64,000 bases of DNA from Desulfovibrio sp. JC022. GTDB taxonomy: Bacteria; Desulfobacterota; Desulfovibrionia; Desulfovibrionales; Desulfovibrionaceae. How positions within the stretch are numbered: the stretch's first letter is position 1; the number at the start of each line of letters is the position of its first letter. The notes beneath the pieces are model-generated. The model was not told the DNA's origin. It was given only the letters and a program-made list of their open reading frames with translations, and searched no databases. Positions 52,024-63,054 of the stretch are shown in pieces. A program made the position numbers and the translations under genes. Location of the stretch: the NCBI RefSeq assembly GCF_010470665.1, contig NZ_VOPZ01000008.1:62001-126000 (forward strand), given 5' to 3'.

Positions 52024-52659
52024 ATGCAAAGCTATCCAGAACACTACTTCGAAAAATCCAAAACGCCTTTCCCACTCTTTATACTGCTGGGCGCAATGCT
52101 TTTCTGCCTGCTTGCCCCCCAAAAAGCATCCGCCCATCCGCATGTATTTGTAGACTGTTCCCTGACCTTTGAATTCAATGACAACGGCCTTAGCGGAGTG
52201 CGCCAGAAATGGTGGTTTGATGAAATGTTCGCGGCTATGATCCTTGGCGACTTTGATAAAAACCACGACAACAAACTCAATGAGGAAGAAGCTACGGCCC
52301 TTGAAAACGGGGCGTTTGTTAATCTGAAGAATTTCAATTACTTCACGCGTATCCTCGTGGACGGCAATGAACGCACCCCTGTAGAGGCTCTTGAATTCAA
52401 GCCCTCCATTGAAGACGGCACCCTTGTTTACGAGTTCTTTGTTCCCCTCGACATAACTGACGATGCCAAGCATGTTGTTATGGTCGCTATTTACGATGAA
52501 AGCTTTTACACTTCAGTCCAGATGGATCCCCAGAACAAGGTTCGCGGACCGATCCAGAAATTCAAAACCAGCCTTGAGCTGGAACCTGTTGCGGAAATGG
52601 CCTACTTTTATGACCAGATAACCCCTGAAGCAGCAGTACTGACCATGCTCCCCAAGTAA
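52024..52659 (+). CDS. DUF1007 periplasmic protein with EF-hand
   Basis: A 211-residue exported protein. The N-terminal hydrophobic segment (about 18-34) ends KASAHPHVFVD, the DUF1007 hallmark with metal-ligand histidines close to the mature N-terminus. Near residue 76-87 is a canonical EF-hand loop DKNHDNKLNEEE, which suggests Ca2+ binding. It precedes a NicO-type transporter by 7 bases, the usual pairing for Ni/Co or Zn handling. Direction of transport is not fixed. The start at 52024 lacks a strong ribosome site. Confidence 0.84.
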   Translation: MQSYPEHYFEKSKTPFPLFILLGAMLFCLLAPQKASAHPHVFVDCSLTFEFNDNGLSGVRQKWWFDEMFAAMILGDFDKNHDNKLNEEEATALENGAFVNLKNFNYFTRILVDGNERTPVEALEFKPSIEDGTLVYEFFVPLDITDDAKHVVMVAIYDESFYTSVQMDPQNKVRGPIQKFKTSLELEPVAEMAYFYDQITPEAAVLTMLPK

Positions 52660-52666
52660 GGACACC

Positions 52667-53632
52667 ATGAAAAAAATAAGCATCCTTTTTACTCTGATAT
52701 TGACTATTACTTTCGCTTTCGCATTAGTTGCAACTGAAGCCGATGCACAGGCGAACAACCCTTTCCTGTCCTCACCCAAAAAAGACAATGCAGCAACACA
52801 AGCCGCACCTTCTCCTTTTTCCGGGGCCAAACCAGCCAAACAGATTGTAAAAAAAGGAGGTGGTGGAATCTACAGCATGGTCATGCTCAAGGTGACCCTG
52901 CTCCAAAAGGAAATCAGGGCCAAGCTGACCGGATTTGCACGGGACATTAAGAAGGATCCTTTCGGCAAATCTCTCTGGATGTTCCTAGTCTTTGCCTTCA
53001 TGTACGGGATAGTCCACGCGGTTGGTCCGGGACACGGCAAGTCCGTGGTTTGTGCCTATTTCATATCACGGGGCGGGTCCATGTTCGCGGCTTCATTCAT
53101 GTCCTGGGTCATAACCCTTGTCCATGTCGGCTCAGCAACCGTTGCGGTCTGCCTTGCCTATTTGTTTCTGGAAAGCGGTATGTCCGGCTTTGAAAATTTC
53201 AACCGTCAGTTGCAGACCGCCAGCTACGGATTGGTCGCAGTGATCGGATTCTGGCTGATTATTGAAGCCCTGCGTTCATTCAAAAAAAATGATCGCGCAG
53301 AATGCGAAGTCAAAAGCCGCGGCTCACTTAAAGAAATTGCCACCGTGGCTTTTGTAACCGGGATAGTGCCCTGTCCGGGAGCAGCCATTATACTGGTTTA
53401 CACCCTCTCCACCGGTATACTTGCGGCAGGACTTGCGGCCATGGTCTTTCTGGCTACCGGAATGGCCGTAACCACCTCAGCTTTTGCCCTTGTGGCAGCC
53501 AAGGCCCGCAACGCAATGGACAGCAGCCCCTTTGCCCGGCGGTTACGTCTTGCCTATTCGATACTCTCACTGCTCGGAGCAACGGTAATTTCCGGCTTCG
53601 GGCTGCTCATGCTTTTTGCGCATATTTCCTGA
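52667..53632 (+). CDS. NicO/RcnA-like nickel-cobalt transporter
   Basis: A 321-residue inner-membrane protein. It has a signal-anchor helix (about 5-22), a cytoplasmic or periplasmic linker, and then about five or six helices. The conserved metal motif HAVGPGHGKSV (near 122-132) and TGIVPCPGAAIILVYTL (near 235-252) mark the NicO (PF03824) family. It probably transports Ni or Co with the help of the DUF1007 protein. Nickel supply suits hydrogenase-rich sulfate reducers. No riboswitch is evident upstream. Confidence 0.88.
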   Translation: MKKISILFTLILTITFAFALVATEADAQANNPFLSSPKKDNAATQAAPSPFSGAKPAKQIVKKGGGGIYSMVMLKVTLLQKEIRAKLTGFARDIKKDPFGKSLWMFLVFAFMYGIVHAVGPGHGKSVVCAYFISRGGSMFAASFMSWVITLVHVGSATVAVCLAYLFLESGMSGFENFNRQLQTASYGLVAVIGFWLIIEALRSFKKNDRAECEVKSRGSLKEIATVAFVTGIVPCPGAAIILVYTLSTGILAAGLAAMVFLATGMAVTTSAFALVAAKARNAMDSSPFARRLRLAYSILSLLGATVISGFGLLMLFAHIS

Positions 53633-53819
53633 AGGCAAAACCTGCACGTATTTTAAAATCCACCCATGACAGATTACCTCAATAGTGATACCAATATAAC
53701 CAGCCCCCTACAACGGAGCAGCTAACAGGACTACAGAATAATACGATAACCGCTAAATATGCGCAAAATTATCAGTACGCGGCATATATCCAGTTTTCGC
53801 TATGGGAGAATCTCAAACG

Positions 53820-56800
53820 ATGATTAATCTTGTGGGATATGAAAATGTTACCCCCATGTACGAAGGGAATGACATGACTCTGTGCAGAGCTGTCAGAGAA
53901 TATGATGACCTTCCGGTTCTCATCAAATATCCCAATGCAGAATTACCCTCCCCCAGACTCTTAACCGGTCTGAAAAACGAATACGCCACCTCTCAGGAAA
54001 TCGGTAATACCGCCATAGTCCAAGCGGTAACCCTGCACCGTACCGACAATTCACTGGCCCTTATTCTTGAGGATAAGGGGTACAGTCTCTTAAGTTCACT
54101 TATCCCTGAGTCAAAAGCTGATCTCAAACAAAAATTGAAGATAGCACTGAAGATAGCCGGCTCCATCAGCCGCATTCACACCAAAGGGTTCCTGCATCGC
54201 AATATCCGTCCGGACAGCATAGTACTTGCCCCGGATTACAGGGAAGCTTTGCTGACAAACCTGCAAAACAGCACCCGCATTACAGACCTTTACACTCAAT
54301 CTTCCTCGGAAATCCTTTCAGCAGACAACATATATTATATTTCACCGGAACAAAGCGGCAGGGTCAGCACAGAACTGGACCGAAGATCCGACTTTTATTC
54401 ACTGGGGATTACCCTGTTTGAACTTTTTACCGGACGTAAACCCTTTATCGCCAAAGACGACCTTGAACTGATTCACAGCCATCTGGCCAAAGAACCGCCG
54501 AATCCGCAAAGCATCACTCCTGAGATTCCCACTCCACTGTCCGCAGTGATCATGAAGCTGCTCGCCAAAAACCCCGGCGACCGCTATCAGTCCGCCCACG
54601 GCATAAAACAAGATCTCAAAGCATGCCTCAATATCATGGGAGGAACCAAAACAAGCCCTGTAAAATTCACACCGGGCTATCAGGATATTTCTGAGACCTT
54701 CACTCTTTCACGCAAACTTTTCGGGAGAAAAGATGAACTTTCTGAATTGAAGGATGCTTTTAGCAAGGTCATGCTGGGAAGCTGTGAAATAGTCTTCATC
54801 GGCGGTGAGGCCGGAACCGGAAAGACCTCCCTGATTCAGTCTTTCAGCGAACAGGTCTACAAAGAAAAAGGAGAATTCATTTCCGGCAAATTCGACCAGT
54901 TCAGGCGTAACCGCCCTTACAGTGCCCTGATTCAAGCCTTTCAGGAACTGTTGCGCAAAAGACTTTCCAGCCCGACCCCGATCATAAACGCCTGGAAAAA
55001 AAGAATCACCAGCGTTCTGGAGCAAAATGCCAGCCTGATAACTGACGTTCTCCCGGAACTGGAACTCCTGATCGGCAAACAACAACCGCCAACGGAATTG
55101 GGGTCTACGGAATCCCGAAACAGATTCAATCTAGCATTCAAAAATTTCATTAAGGTTTTTCCCAGTATAGATAAGCCTCTGGTTCTTTTTCTGGACGACC
55201 TGCAATGGGCGGATATTTCCACTCTACAGCTTCTACAACGGCTGTTTGAGGATCAAGAAACCTCCCACCTGATGCTTATCTGCGCCTACAGAACCAACCT
55301 GCCTATGAACGACGGCATTAAATCCCGGATAAGCAGCATTGAAGAGACCAGCCCCAAGGTACGCAGCCTGAAGCTGGGCAGATTAAAACTGCATCACGTT
55401 CATGGATTTATCAGCAGAACCTTAAGGACAGACCGCCAGCGAACTGAAGATCTTGCCCGTATGGTCTACAGCCGAACAGGCGGTAACCCTCTCTTCGTCC
55501 GCGAATATCTGCTTAACATGTACCGGGCGGAACTCATCACCTTTGACAACGAAAAAAACCGCTGGGATTGGGACCTTAACGCCATCAGAAGCATTTCCAT
55601 GGACGGAAATCTCGTGGAATTGATGGCGGAGAAAATTATGACCCAACCCAACGAAGGTCAGGAAATCCTAAAAGCAGCTTCAGGGATAGGATGCAAGTTC
55701 GACTTGCGGATTCTTATGGAAATCGTGGAGCTGCCCACTCAAATTGTTCTGGATTACCTGAGTCTGGCCCTGCATGAAGGCTTAATCGTCTCTGATGAGG
55801 GCATAAATTCCTTTGACACAGACACAAGCAATCAGTCCGGCCCCCGCTACCTTACCTTCATGCACGACCGGGTTCAGCAAGCGGCATATTCCATGCTCAA
55901 TGCCGCAGCTAAAACCAATCTCCACCTGGACATCGGCAGGGCCATGCTTTCCCTCTATTCTGCCGAAGAAATTGATGATGCCTATTTTGAAATTGCAGCC
56001 CAATACAGCCTTTGCATCAGCGCGCTGAAGGACCCGGAAGAACGAAAAAACATATCCTACATTTTTTTAAAAGCCGGACGTAAGGCCAAAAGGAGTTCCG
56101 CCTTTGAAACTGCCGCCGGATACCTATCCACCGCAGCACGCCTGATGGGAGAAAGCGGCTGGGAAACAAGCTACAGGGCAAACTTTGACCTGCATCTGGA
56201 TTGGTATGAATGCGAATTCCTGAACGGGGGAGCTAAGCAATCGGACAATGTGTTCAAGACCATGATTGAACACTCACAGAACCGCAGGGACACCACAAAG
56301 GCACAGCTGTCCAGACTGCAACTGTTCTCAGATCGAGGAAAATATCACGAAGCTGTAAAAATAGGACTGGGCACCCTGCAACAATATGGCCTCACCATTC
56401 CCGAACATCCGGGGAAATTTTCCATTGCAACGGAATTGCTGAAAACAAAAGCAATGCTGAGCAACAAGAGTACGCAGAAATTATATGACCTGCCGGAAGT
56501 GAAATCCGAAAGCAATCTGGAAATCATGCGCTTGTTGATGCATACCATTACCCCGGCATACATGTTTAACAAAACACTTGTGTTTTTCATTGTCTTGCGG
56601 ATGATCCGTTTCTCAATAAAAAACGGCAACAGCCCGTTCTCTCCGTTCGGTTATATGTTTTACGCCATGTTTCTGGCCTCCAAGGACTTTTCATTCAAAA
56701 AATCACGAGAATTTACACGGCTGGCAGTTGAACTGAACAAGAAATTCAGCAACAGCGAACTGGAAACAAAAATCAACATGCTCCGGGGAGGCATGCATGA

Positions 56801-59800
56801 CCATTGGCATGTTCCCCTGCAAGAGAATATCAGCACCCTTGATAAAGCCTTCCATAACGGAATCATGCACGGGGATAACACCTTTGCCCGCTACGCCGGC
56901 TACTTCGCCGTGCAGCTTAAATTTATGCAAGGACATACTCTTACCGAAGTATACAGTCTTGCGGACCGCTATCTTAATTTCATTCAAAAAAACAAAACTT
57001 CATTGAGTTCCGGAGCCATCAACCTTCCTCTGCAAATGTGTAAAAGCATGCAGGGAAAAACATACACCCCCGGCTATCTGGACGATGACAATTTCCGTGA
57101 AGGCAAACTCCTGAGCATTGCAAAAAGCACAGGTTCCGCTGTTGTTGCAAACTGGACAGCCATCTCCAAACTGATAACACTTTCCTTTTTCGGGTACCAT
57201 GCCAAGGCAATAGAATATGTCAATTCATTGTATGACACCGTGGAAGAAGCACTCTTCGGCATGTATGCTGTTCCAGTCTTTCACCTGCTCAGCATTGTCA
57301 ATATGGCTGCCCTTTATGAAAACTCCCCACCCAAGAAACGCAGCCTGTATCAGAAACGCATCAACCATTCCCTTTCCCGGCTGGCACAATGGGAAAAAAA
57401 CTGTCCGGAGAATTTCCGCCACCTGTATCTGATCGGCAGTGCGGAACTGGCGAGGCTGAGAGGAGAAAACAGCAAGGCTCTTGGCTTATATGAGTCCGCC
57501 ATCAGGTTCAGCTCCGGTGCCGGATACAAAAATTTTGCAGCCCTTGCCTGCGAACTGGCCGGGAAATTCCATTTAAGCATCGGCGGAAACCGATCCGCCA
57601 TAGCCATGCTTTCAGAAGCCTGCCATTTCTACACTGAATGGGGAGCATCCTCCAAGGTTCAGCGCATACTCAATGAATTTCCGCAATTGCGCAAAACACC
57701 TGAAGATATATTTTCACATAACAGCTCTGCCGAAGTAAAAGGCAGCCGGTCACTTGATATTTCTGCGGTAGTCAAAGCCTCGCAGGCCATTTCCGGAGAG
57801 ATTGTCCTTGACCGCTTGCTGGACAAATTGATGCGCATTGTAATTGAAAACGCAGGAGCGCAAAAAGCCACCTTGCTCCTGAATAATAAAAACAGTCTGG
57901 AACTCACGGCCCATGCCTTTGTTTCCGAGCATGGCATCACCACCCAGCCCAATCCCGACCCGGAACAGGAATTATACTGCAAGAGCATCGTAAACTATGT
58001 GCTCCGCTCCAAGGATAATATCGTGCTGCGCGATGCCGGGACCCAGGGACCATTTTCCATCGACAGCTACATCATCAGGACCAAGCCGAAATCAATTCTG
58101 GCCATGCCGGTCATCAACCAGCAGCTTATGCGCGGAGTTCTGTACCTTGAAAACAATCTCAGTCCGGGAGTCTTTACTGATGACCGTTTGGAAGTACTGA
58201 ACCTGCTATGTTCACAGGCAGCAATCTCCATCCAGAATGCCCGGCTCTATTCCGACCTGCGAGACTCGGAAACCCAGCACCGCACCCTGCTGGAAAGTAT
58301 CAATGTCGGGGTTTTCAGGGCTGAAGCTGACACTGACGGCTTACTGCTTAAAGCCAACAGAGCCCTCGCGGAAATATTCGGCTACCGGGGTTGGAATGAA
58401 TTCCGTAAAACTCAGGTCAGATCTTTGTATGTTGATAATGAAATGCATCAAAATATTGTTCGGGAACTTCTTGAAGGCGGAATCGTGCGTGACCGCGAAA
58501 TCAACATGCGCAAGCAGGACGGGACCCCTATCTGGGTGAACATGACCGTATCAATGGAAAAAGACGGCAACAAGAATCACTGCCTTGAAGGAGTCCTTGA
58601 AGACATCACCGAAAAAAGAAAAGCTCAGGAATTTGAAAGAGCCAAGGTTGCGGCAGACGCGGCCAACAAAGCCAAAAGCGACTTTCTGGCCAGCATGTCC
58701 CATGAAATCAGGACACCCATGAACGCCATTTTAGGCATGGCTGATATGCTCTGGGAATCAAGACTTAGCAAAACTCAGCGTAACTACGTAAAAATATTCC
58801 GAAATGCAGGAGAAAACCTGCTCCTGCTAATCAATGACATTCTTGACCTCTCAAAAATTGAAGCCGGACAGATCGACCTTGAAGAAATTGATTTCAACCT
58901 TGAAGAATTGTTTGAAGAAATCGGTTCCATCTTCGCTCTCAGAGCCCAGATTAAAAATATTAATTTCTGCTGGTATATCGACCCGGACGTACCCCGGATA
59001 ATAACCGGAGACCCGACAAGACTTCGCCAGATCATCGTAAACCTGGTGGGTAACTCACTAAAATTCACGGAGAAAGGGACCATAACTTTTGAGGCGGGCA
59101 TAACTGAAGCCGGATATCTGCGCTTTATGATCAAAGATACCGGTGTAGGTATCCCCAAAGAAAAAATGAATTCTATTTTCGACACCTTTTCGCAAGCAGA
59201 TTCATCCACCACACGAAACTTTGGCGGAACAGGCCTCGGGCTTTCCATCTGCTCGCGCATGGTGGAAAGCATGCACGGAGGGATTTTCGTTTCCAGCGTA
59301 GAGGAGAAAGGATCAGCTTTCGTCTTCACCATCAGCGCGGAATTTCCCATGCAGCCGGAACAGTCTCCCCCACTCGAAAGCTGCGCCATACTCCTTGTGG
59401 ATCACGAATCCATATGCCGGGATTACCTCAGCCACAGCCTGAGCGACCTCGGGGCAAAAGTGTATCCAGCGGAGAGCCTTGGAGAATCCTCGGCTCATGC
59501 AGCGGAGATTTCCCTTTCAAGTTATGAAAACAACATCCTTCTGGTCGGGCAGCCCGAAGGGGAAGACGACCGTTTCGAAATACTGAAAAAGCTCAAACAC
59601 GGTCCCTGCCAAGGCTGGAAGCTGATGATGATCATGGAGGCAAAGCCCCAGCCGCGCGCAACAGCACGGGCCAAACAGCTTTGCGCAACTTATGTCCACC
59701 GTCCGGTCCATCCGCAGGCAATTGTGGAAGACATTCGATATGCGCACACTTGTGAAGCTTCTTATGAACACAATGAAGAAACAGAATACGAACTCGACCC

Positions 59801-60236
59801 GGAACAGATTGAGATGATGGAGAATTCAACGACAAAAGAATCGGTCTCCCCCGAAAACCTTTCCATTCTTTTGGTAGAAGATTCTGAAGACAACCGCATG
59901 GTCATCGACCTGTTCCTCAAAGAAACCCCTTACAAAATAACTTATGCCGAAAACGGGCAGGAAGGTCTTGAGAAGTACAAAGAAGGAAAATACGGCATCG
60001 TGCTCATGGACATCCAGATGCCGATAATGGACGGCTATGAAGCCACAAAAGCCATCAGGCAATATGAAGAGGAAAACAACCTCGAACAGACTCCGATTAT
60101 GGCCCTGACCGCCAATGCTTTTCAGGATGATGAACAGCGCGCACTTGATTACGGATGCACGGCCCATATGGCTAAACCGGTTAAAAAGAAAAAGCTGCTC
60201 CGGACTCTTGAGGAATATCTCGGAACAAACCGCTAA
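53820..60236 (+). CDS. Giant pseudokinase/ATPase/hybrid histidine kinase
   Basis: A 2138-residue multi-domain signalling protein. Numbering is from an ATG at 53802; subtract 6 for 53820. Domains: Ser/Thr kinase-like (about 10-280) with the VLIK lysine K42, HRN at 132-134 instead of HRD, and TNL at 152-154 instead of DFG, so it is probably a pseudokinase. Next is an AAA-like ATPase (Walker A GGEAGTGKTS near 334; Walker B VLFLDDLQWAD near 459), then a long helical region (about 700-1300), GAF (about 1320-1480) and PAS (about 1490-1605). The kinase core has HisKA with H1634 (FLASMSHEIRTPMN) and HATPase_c (GGTGLGLSIC). A degenerate receiver (about 1860-1985) lacks the Asp. The final receiver has D2070 (VLMDIQMP). 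The start at 53820 has GGGAG upstream. It probably relays phosphate within itself to an unknown partner. Confidence 0.88.
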   Translation: MINLVGYENVTPMYEGNDMTLCRAVREYDDLPVLIKYPNAELPSPRLLTGLKNEYATSQEIGNTAIVQAVTLHRTDNSLALILEDKGYSLLSSLIPESKADLKQKLKIALKIAGSISRIHTKGFLHRNIRPDSIVLAPDYREALLTNLQNSTRITDLYTQSSSEILSADNIYYISPEQSGRVSTELDRRSDFYSLGITLFELFTGRKPFIAKDDLELIHSHLAKEPPNPQSITPEIPTPLSAVIMKLLAKNPGDRYQSAHGIKQDLKACLNIMGGTKTSPVKFTPGYQDISETFTLSRKLFGRKDELSELKDAFSKVMLGSCEIVFIGGEAGTGKTSLIQSFSEQVYKEKGEFISGKFDQFRRNRPYSALIQAFQELLRKRLSSPTPIINAWKKRITSVLEQNASLITDVLPELELLIGKQQPPTELGSTESRNRFNLAFKNFIKVFPSIDKPLVLFLDDLQWADISTLQLLQRLFEDQETSHLMLICAYRTNLPMNDGIKSRISSIEETSPKVRSLKLGRLKLHHVHGFISRTLRTDRQRTEDLARMVYSRTGGNPLFVREYLLNMYRAELITFDNEKNRWDWDLNAIRSISMDGNLVELMAEKIMTQPNEGQEILKAASGIGCKFDLRILMEIVELPTQIVLDYLSLALHEGLIVSDEGINSFDTDTSNQSGPRYLTFMHDRVQQAAYSMLNAAAKTNLHLDIGRAMLSLYSAEEIDDAYFEIAAQYSLCISALKDPEERKNISYIFLKAGRKAKRSSAFETAAGYLSTAARLMGESGWETSYRANFDLHLDWYECEFLNGGAKQSDNVFKTMIEHSQNRRDTTKAQLSRLQLFSDRGKYHEAVKIGLGTLQQYGLTIPEHPGKFSIATELLKTKAMLSNKSTQKLYDLPEVKSESNLEIMRLLMHTITPAYMFNKTLVFFIVLRMIRFSIKNGNSPFSPFGYMFYAMFLASKDFSFKKSREFTRLAVELNKKFSNSELETKINMLRGGMHDHWHVPLQENISTLDKAFHNGIMHGDNTFARYAGYFAVQLKFMQGHTLTEVYSLADRYLNFIQKNKTSLSSGAINLPLQMCKSMQGKTYTPGYLDDDNFREGKLLSIAKSTGSAVVANWTAISKLITLSFFGYHAKAIEYVNSLYDTVEEALFGMYAVPVFHLLSIVNMAALYENSPPKKRSLYQKRINHSLSRLAQWEKNCPENFRHLYLIGSAELARLRGENSKALGLYESAIRFSSGAGYKNFAALACELAGKFHLSIGGNRSAIAMLSEACHFYTEWGASSKVQRILNEFPQLRKTPEDIFSHNSSAEVKGSRSLDISAVVKASQAISGEIVLDRLLDKLMRIVIENAGAQKATLLLNNKNSLELTAHAFVSEHGITTQPNPDPEQELYCKSIVNYVLRSKDNIVLRDAGTQGPFSIDSYIIRTKPKSILAMPVINQQLMRGVLYLENNLSPGVFTDDRLEVLNLLCSQAAISIQNARLYSDLRDSETQHRTLLESINVGVFRAEADTDGLLLKANRALAEIFGYRGWNEFRKTQVRSLYVDNEMHQNIVRELLEGGIVRDREINMRKQDGTPIWVNMTVSMEKDGNKNHCLEGVLEDITEKRKAQEFERAKVAADAANKAKSDFLASMSHEIRTPMNAILGMADMLWESRLSKTQRNYVKIFRNAGENLLLLINDILDLSKIEAGQIDLEEIDFNLEELFEEIGSIFALRAQIKNINFCWYIDPDVPRIITGDPTRLRQIIVNLVGNSLKFTEKGTITFEAGITEAGYLRFMIKDTGVGIPKEKMNSIFDTFSQADSSTTRNFGGTGLGLSICSRMVESMHGGIFVSSVEEKGSAFVFTISAEFPMQPEQSPPLESCAILLVDHESICRDYLSHSLSDLGAKVYPAESLGESSAHAAEISLSSYENNILLVGQPEGEDDRFEILKKLKHGPCQGWKLMMIMEAKPQPRATARAKQLCATYVHRPVHPQAIVEDIRYAHTCEASYEHNEETEYELDPEQIEMMENSTTKESVSPENLSILLVEDSEDNRMVIDLFLKETPYKITYAENGQEGLEKYKEGKYGIVLMDIQMPIMDGYEATKAIRQYEEENNLEQTPIMALTANAFQDDEQRALDYGCTAHMAKPVKKKKLLRTLEEYLGTNR

Positions 60237-60239
60237 CTA

Positions 60240-61214
60240 CTACCAGCGGCGGGTCAAAACAGATCGCCAGCTGGCGGGGACCAGTGTTTCGTAATCCCGC
60301 CCGACTTCCTCAAGTCCGGTCATTTTTCCGGACAGGCTTATGGCGAACGGCTTCATAAGCCGCAGAGGATATTGTTCGTCTTCCAGCTGAAATCCGGTAG
60401 AACTGTTCAGCACGGTCAACATTTCTTCCGGGGAACGGCCCACAAGCACAGCCTCCGGGAAAAATCCAGCTCCTGAAGTATGCTCTTTCAAACCGTCAAA
60501 AAGGGTTTTGCTGATAAAAATAAAATCTTCCTTCCACAGACTGCGCCCGGCTCCGGGAAGAGTCTCATTGCAGATAAAATGAAGCTTGCGCCCTTCCAGA
60601 AATCCGTAGCTGTCCACTTTCTTGGCGTCGGCAACAAGTACATTACCCAGCCCCATGTGTCCCAGAACTTCATTGGTCCGCTCCGCAACTATCTGGTTGC
60701 GCTCAATGCCCACCAACGAGCTCCCTTCAAATCCGTTACGCCGGGCCTGCACATCCATGGCCAGCATGAGAATGCCGGTACCGGAACCGATATCCAGCCC
60801 GGTGAAAGGTTCCCCGCCCAGTAACGGCTTTGCCTCGGCAATAGCTTTGAAGAGATGAACACTCTTGGGCAGATCGGCCAGCATGCACAGGGCAAAGCCG
60901 TATGACAAAAGCTCTTTGCGTAACTTAAGGCAGTTCTCCAGCACATCACTACCCAGCCTGCGATGCACAAAACGGTCGAAAAGCAACGAGACTTCCCCAA
61001 GCTCAAGAACCTGTTCGTGGGAACCGGGATAAACATAGGCATGAAAAAATTTAACCATGATATTCAGCAGCAAAGGCCCGTCCAGCTCCACTGCTGGATC
61101 TCCGGCTTCGACAAGGTCCTCATTAAGTGAAGTCCGACGATAAATTTCTCCCGGCAGAACAGTCTCTTCCATTGCCGGACGCTGTAATAAACGCAAACTG
61201 GCTTTTTTGATCAT
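60240..61214 (-). CDS. Class I SAM-dependent methyltransferase
   Basis: A 324-residue methyltransferase. An unassigned N-terminal domain (about 1-135) precedes the Rossmann fold with motif I FTGLDIGSGTGILML near 138-152, then GIERNQIVAERTNEVL and NVLVADAKK. A later CNETLPGAGR may hold catalytic residues. The substrate is unknown. It is convergent with the sensor kinase, whose stop lies 3 bases away, with no terminator between. Confidence 0.72.
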   Translation of the reverse strand: MIKKASLRLLQRPAMEETVLPGEIYRRTSLNEDLVEAGDPAVELDGPLLLNIMVKFFHAYVYPGSHEQVLELGEVSLLFDRFVHRRLGSDVLENCLKLRKELLSYGFALCMLADLPKSVHLFKAIAEAKPLLGGEPFTGLDIGSGTGILMLAMDVQARRNGFEGSSLVGIERNQIVAERTNEVLGHMGLGNVLVADAKKVDSYGFLEGRKLHFICNETLPGAGRSLWKEDFIFISKTLFDGLKEHTSGAGFFPEAVLVGRSPEEMLTVLNSSTGFQLEDEQYPLRLMKPFAISLSGKMTGLEEVGRDYETLVPASWRSVLTRRW

Positions 61215-61446
61215 TACCCATACCTGCCTTATTTTTTTTACTGCTGATGAAAGTCAAATATACCGTTTTTTACAATCCATTACCACTGAAATGGGACCGG
61301 GGAGACATATCTTGTACTTGACCTTTGCGCTAATCCTGATACGGACAATCCAGCACTTGCGGTGAACGCATCTATAACTAATGGCAAAAAGCCATTACCA
61401 GAGTTCGCCGCCACTATCAAAATATAATCAAGACGCAGGAACTAGC

Positions 61447-63048
61447 ATGTCCCAGAATATAGACGCCAATATCAAAAAAGAAGTCGAACGCCGCAGGACT
61501 TTCGGCATCATCAGTCACCCGGATGCCGGTAAAACCACCCTGACCGAAAAACTGCTCCTCTACGGTGGGGCGATCCAGATGGCCGGGACTGTAAAATCCC
61601 GTAAAGCCAACCGCCATGCCACCTCGGACTGGATGGCCATGGAGCAGGAACGTGGTATTTCCGTAACCACCTCGGTCATGAAATTCAATTACCACGACTA
61701 CGAAGTAAACCTGCTCGATACTCCCGGTCACCAGGATTTTTCCGAAGATACCTACCGCGTGCTCACCGCTGTGGACTCCGCGCTCATGGTCATTGACTGT
61801 GCAAAAGGTGTTGAGGTTCAGACCAAGAAGTTGATGGAAGTCTGCCGCATGCGCGACACCCCCATCATTACCTTCATCAACAAAATGGACCGCGAAGGTG
61901 TCGATCCCTTCGACCTCTTGCAGGACATTGAAGATACCCTGCAGATCGAATGCGCGCCGCTGAGCTGGCCCATCGGTATGGGGTCTGATTTCAAAGGAAC
62001 CTACAATATACACAAAGGGGAACTGCACCTTTTCTCCGCTGTTCACGGTGGAGGCATCCAGCAGGGTGAGGTAATCAAAGACCTTTCCGACTCCCGCCTT
62101 GATGAGTTACTCGGCGATCAGGCCGACCAGCTGCGCGAGGAACTGGAGCTGCTTGATGGCGCAGGATACCCTTTTGACAAAGAACGCTATCTTGCGGGTA
62201 AACAGACCCCGGTATTTTTCGGCAGTGCCATCAACAACTTCGGGGTACAGGAAATGCTGGATTCCTTTGTGGAACTGGCTCCGCACCCCAAGCCGCGTGC
62301 CACCACCTCCCGCGAAGTCTCCCCTTTTGAACCCGATTTTTCCGCTGTGGCCTTTAAGATTCAGGCTAACATGGACCCGGCACACCGTGACCGCATCGCT
62401 TTCATGCGTATCTGTTCCGGTAAGTTCAAACGCGGCATGAAGGTCCGCCACCACCGCATCGGCAAGGATGTGCAGATCGCCAACGCAACAATCTTCATGG
62501 CTCAGGACCGTACCGGGGTCGAAGAAGCGTATCCCGGCGACATTATCGGGGTACACAACCACGGGACCATCAAGATCGGTGACACATTCACCGGAACCAA
62601 GGAAGAGCTGAAATTCACCGGAATCCCCAACTTCGCGCCCGAACATTTCCGCCGCGTAATCCTCAAGGACCCGCTGAAGAGCAAGCAGCTCGACAAAGGG
62701 TTGCATCAGCTCGCTGAAGAAGGTGCAGTGCAGCTCTTTAAGCCGCTGGGCAACAACGACAAAATTCTCGGCGCGGTCGGTCTGCTCCAGTTTGACGTGA
62801 TCATGTCCCGTTTGAAAGACGAGTACGGAGTTGCCGCTCTTTATGAACCGGTAGAATACCACACCGCGCGCTGGCTCAGCAGTGAGGAAACCCGCGAAAT
62901 TGACGGGATCAAGAAACGCTATCCCCGCTTCGTAGCCCTTGACGGTGATGACAACCTGACCTTCCTCGCCCCCAGCCAGTGGCGGCTGCAACAGGCTGAA
63001 GAGGAATGGCCTAAAATTACTTTTAACAAAACCCGTGAGCATCAATAA
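61447..63048 (+). CDS. prfC: Peptide chain release factor 3
   Basis: RF3 is a translational GTPase that recycles RF1/RF2 from the ribosome. The 533-residue protein has G1 [15 protein letters not shown], the GISVTTS switch, G3 [14 protein letters not shown] and G4 NKMD, followed by the RF3-specific domains with [21 protein letters not shown]. The start at 61447 has AGGA about 8 bases upstream; the longer frame from 61381 has none. An intergenic element follows the stop. Confidence 0.95.
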   Translation: MSQNIDANIKKEVERRRTFGIISHPDAGKTTLTEKLLLYGGAIQMAGTVKSRKANRHATSDWMAMEQERGISVTTSVMKFNYHDYEVNLLDTPGHQDFSEDTYRVLTAVDSALMVIDCAKGVEVQTKKLMEVCRMRDTPIITFINKMDREGVDPFDLLQDIEDTLQIECAPLSWPIGMGSDFKGTYNIHKGELHLFSAVHGGGIQQGEVIKDLSDSRLDELLGDQADQLREELELLDGAGYPFDKERYLAGKQTPVFFGSAINNFGVQEMLDSFVELAPHPKPRATTSREVSPFEPDFSAVAFKIQANMDPAHRDRIAFMRICSGKFKRGMKVRHHRIGKDVQIANATIFMAQDRTGVEEAYPGDIIGVHNHGTIKIGDTFTGTKEELKFTGIPNFAPEHFRRVILKDPLKSKQLDKGLHQLAEEGAVQLFKPLGNNDKILGAVGLLQFDVIMSRLKDEYGVAALYEPVEYHTARWLSSEETREIDGIKKRYPRFVALDGDDNLTFLAPSQWRLQQAEEEWPKITFNKTREHQ

Positions 63049-63054
63049 AAAAGA

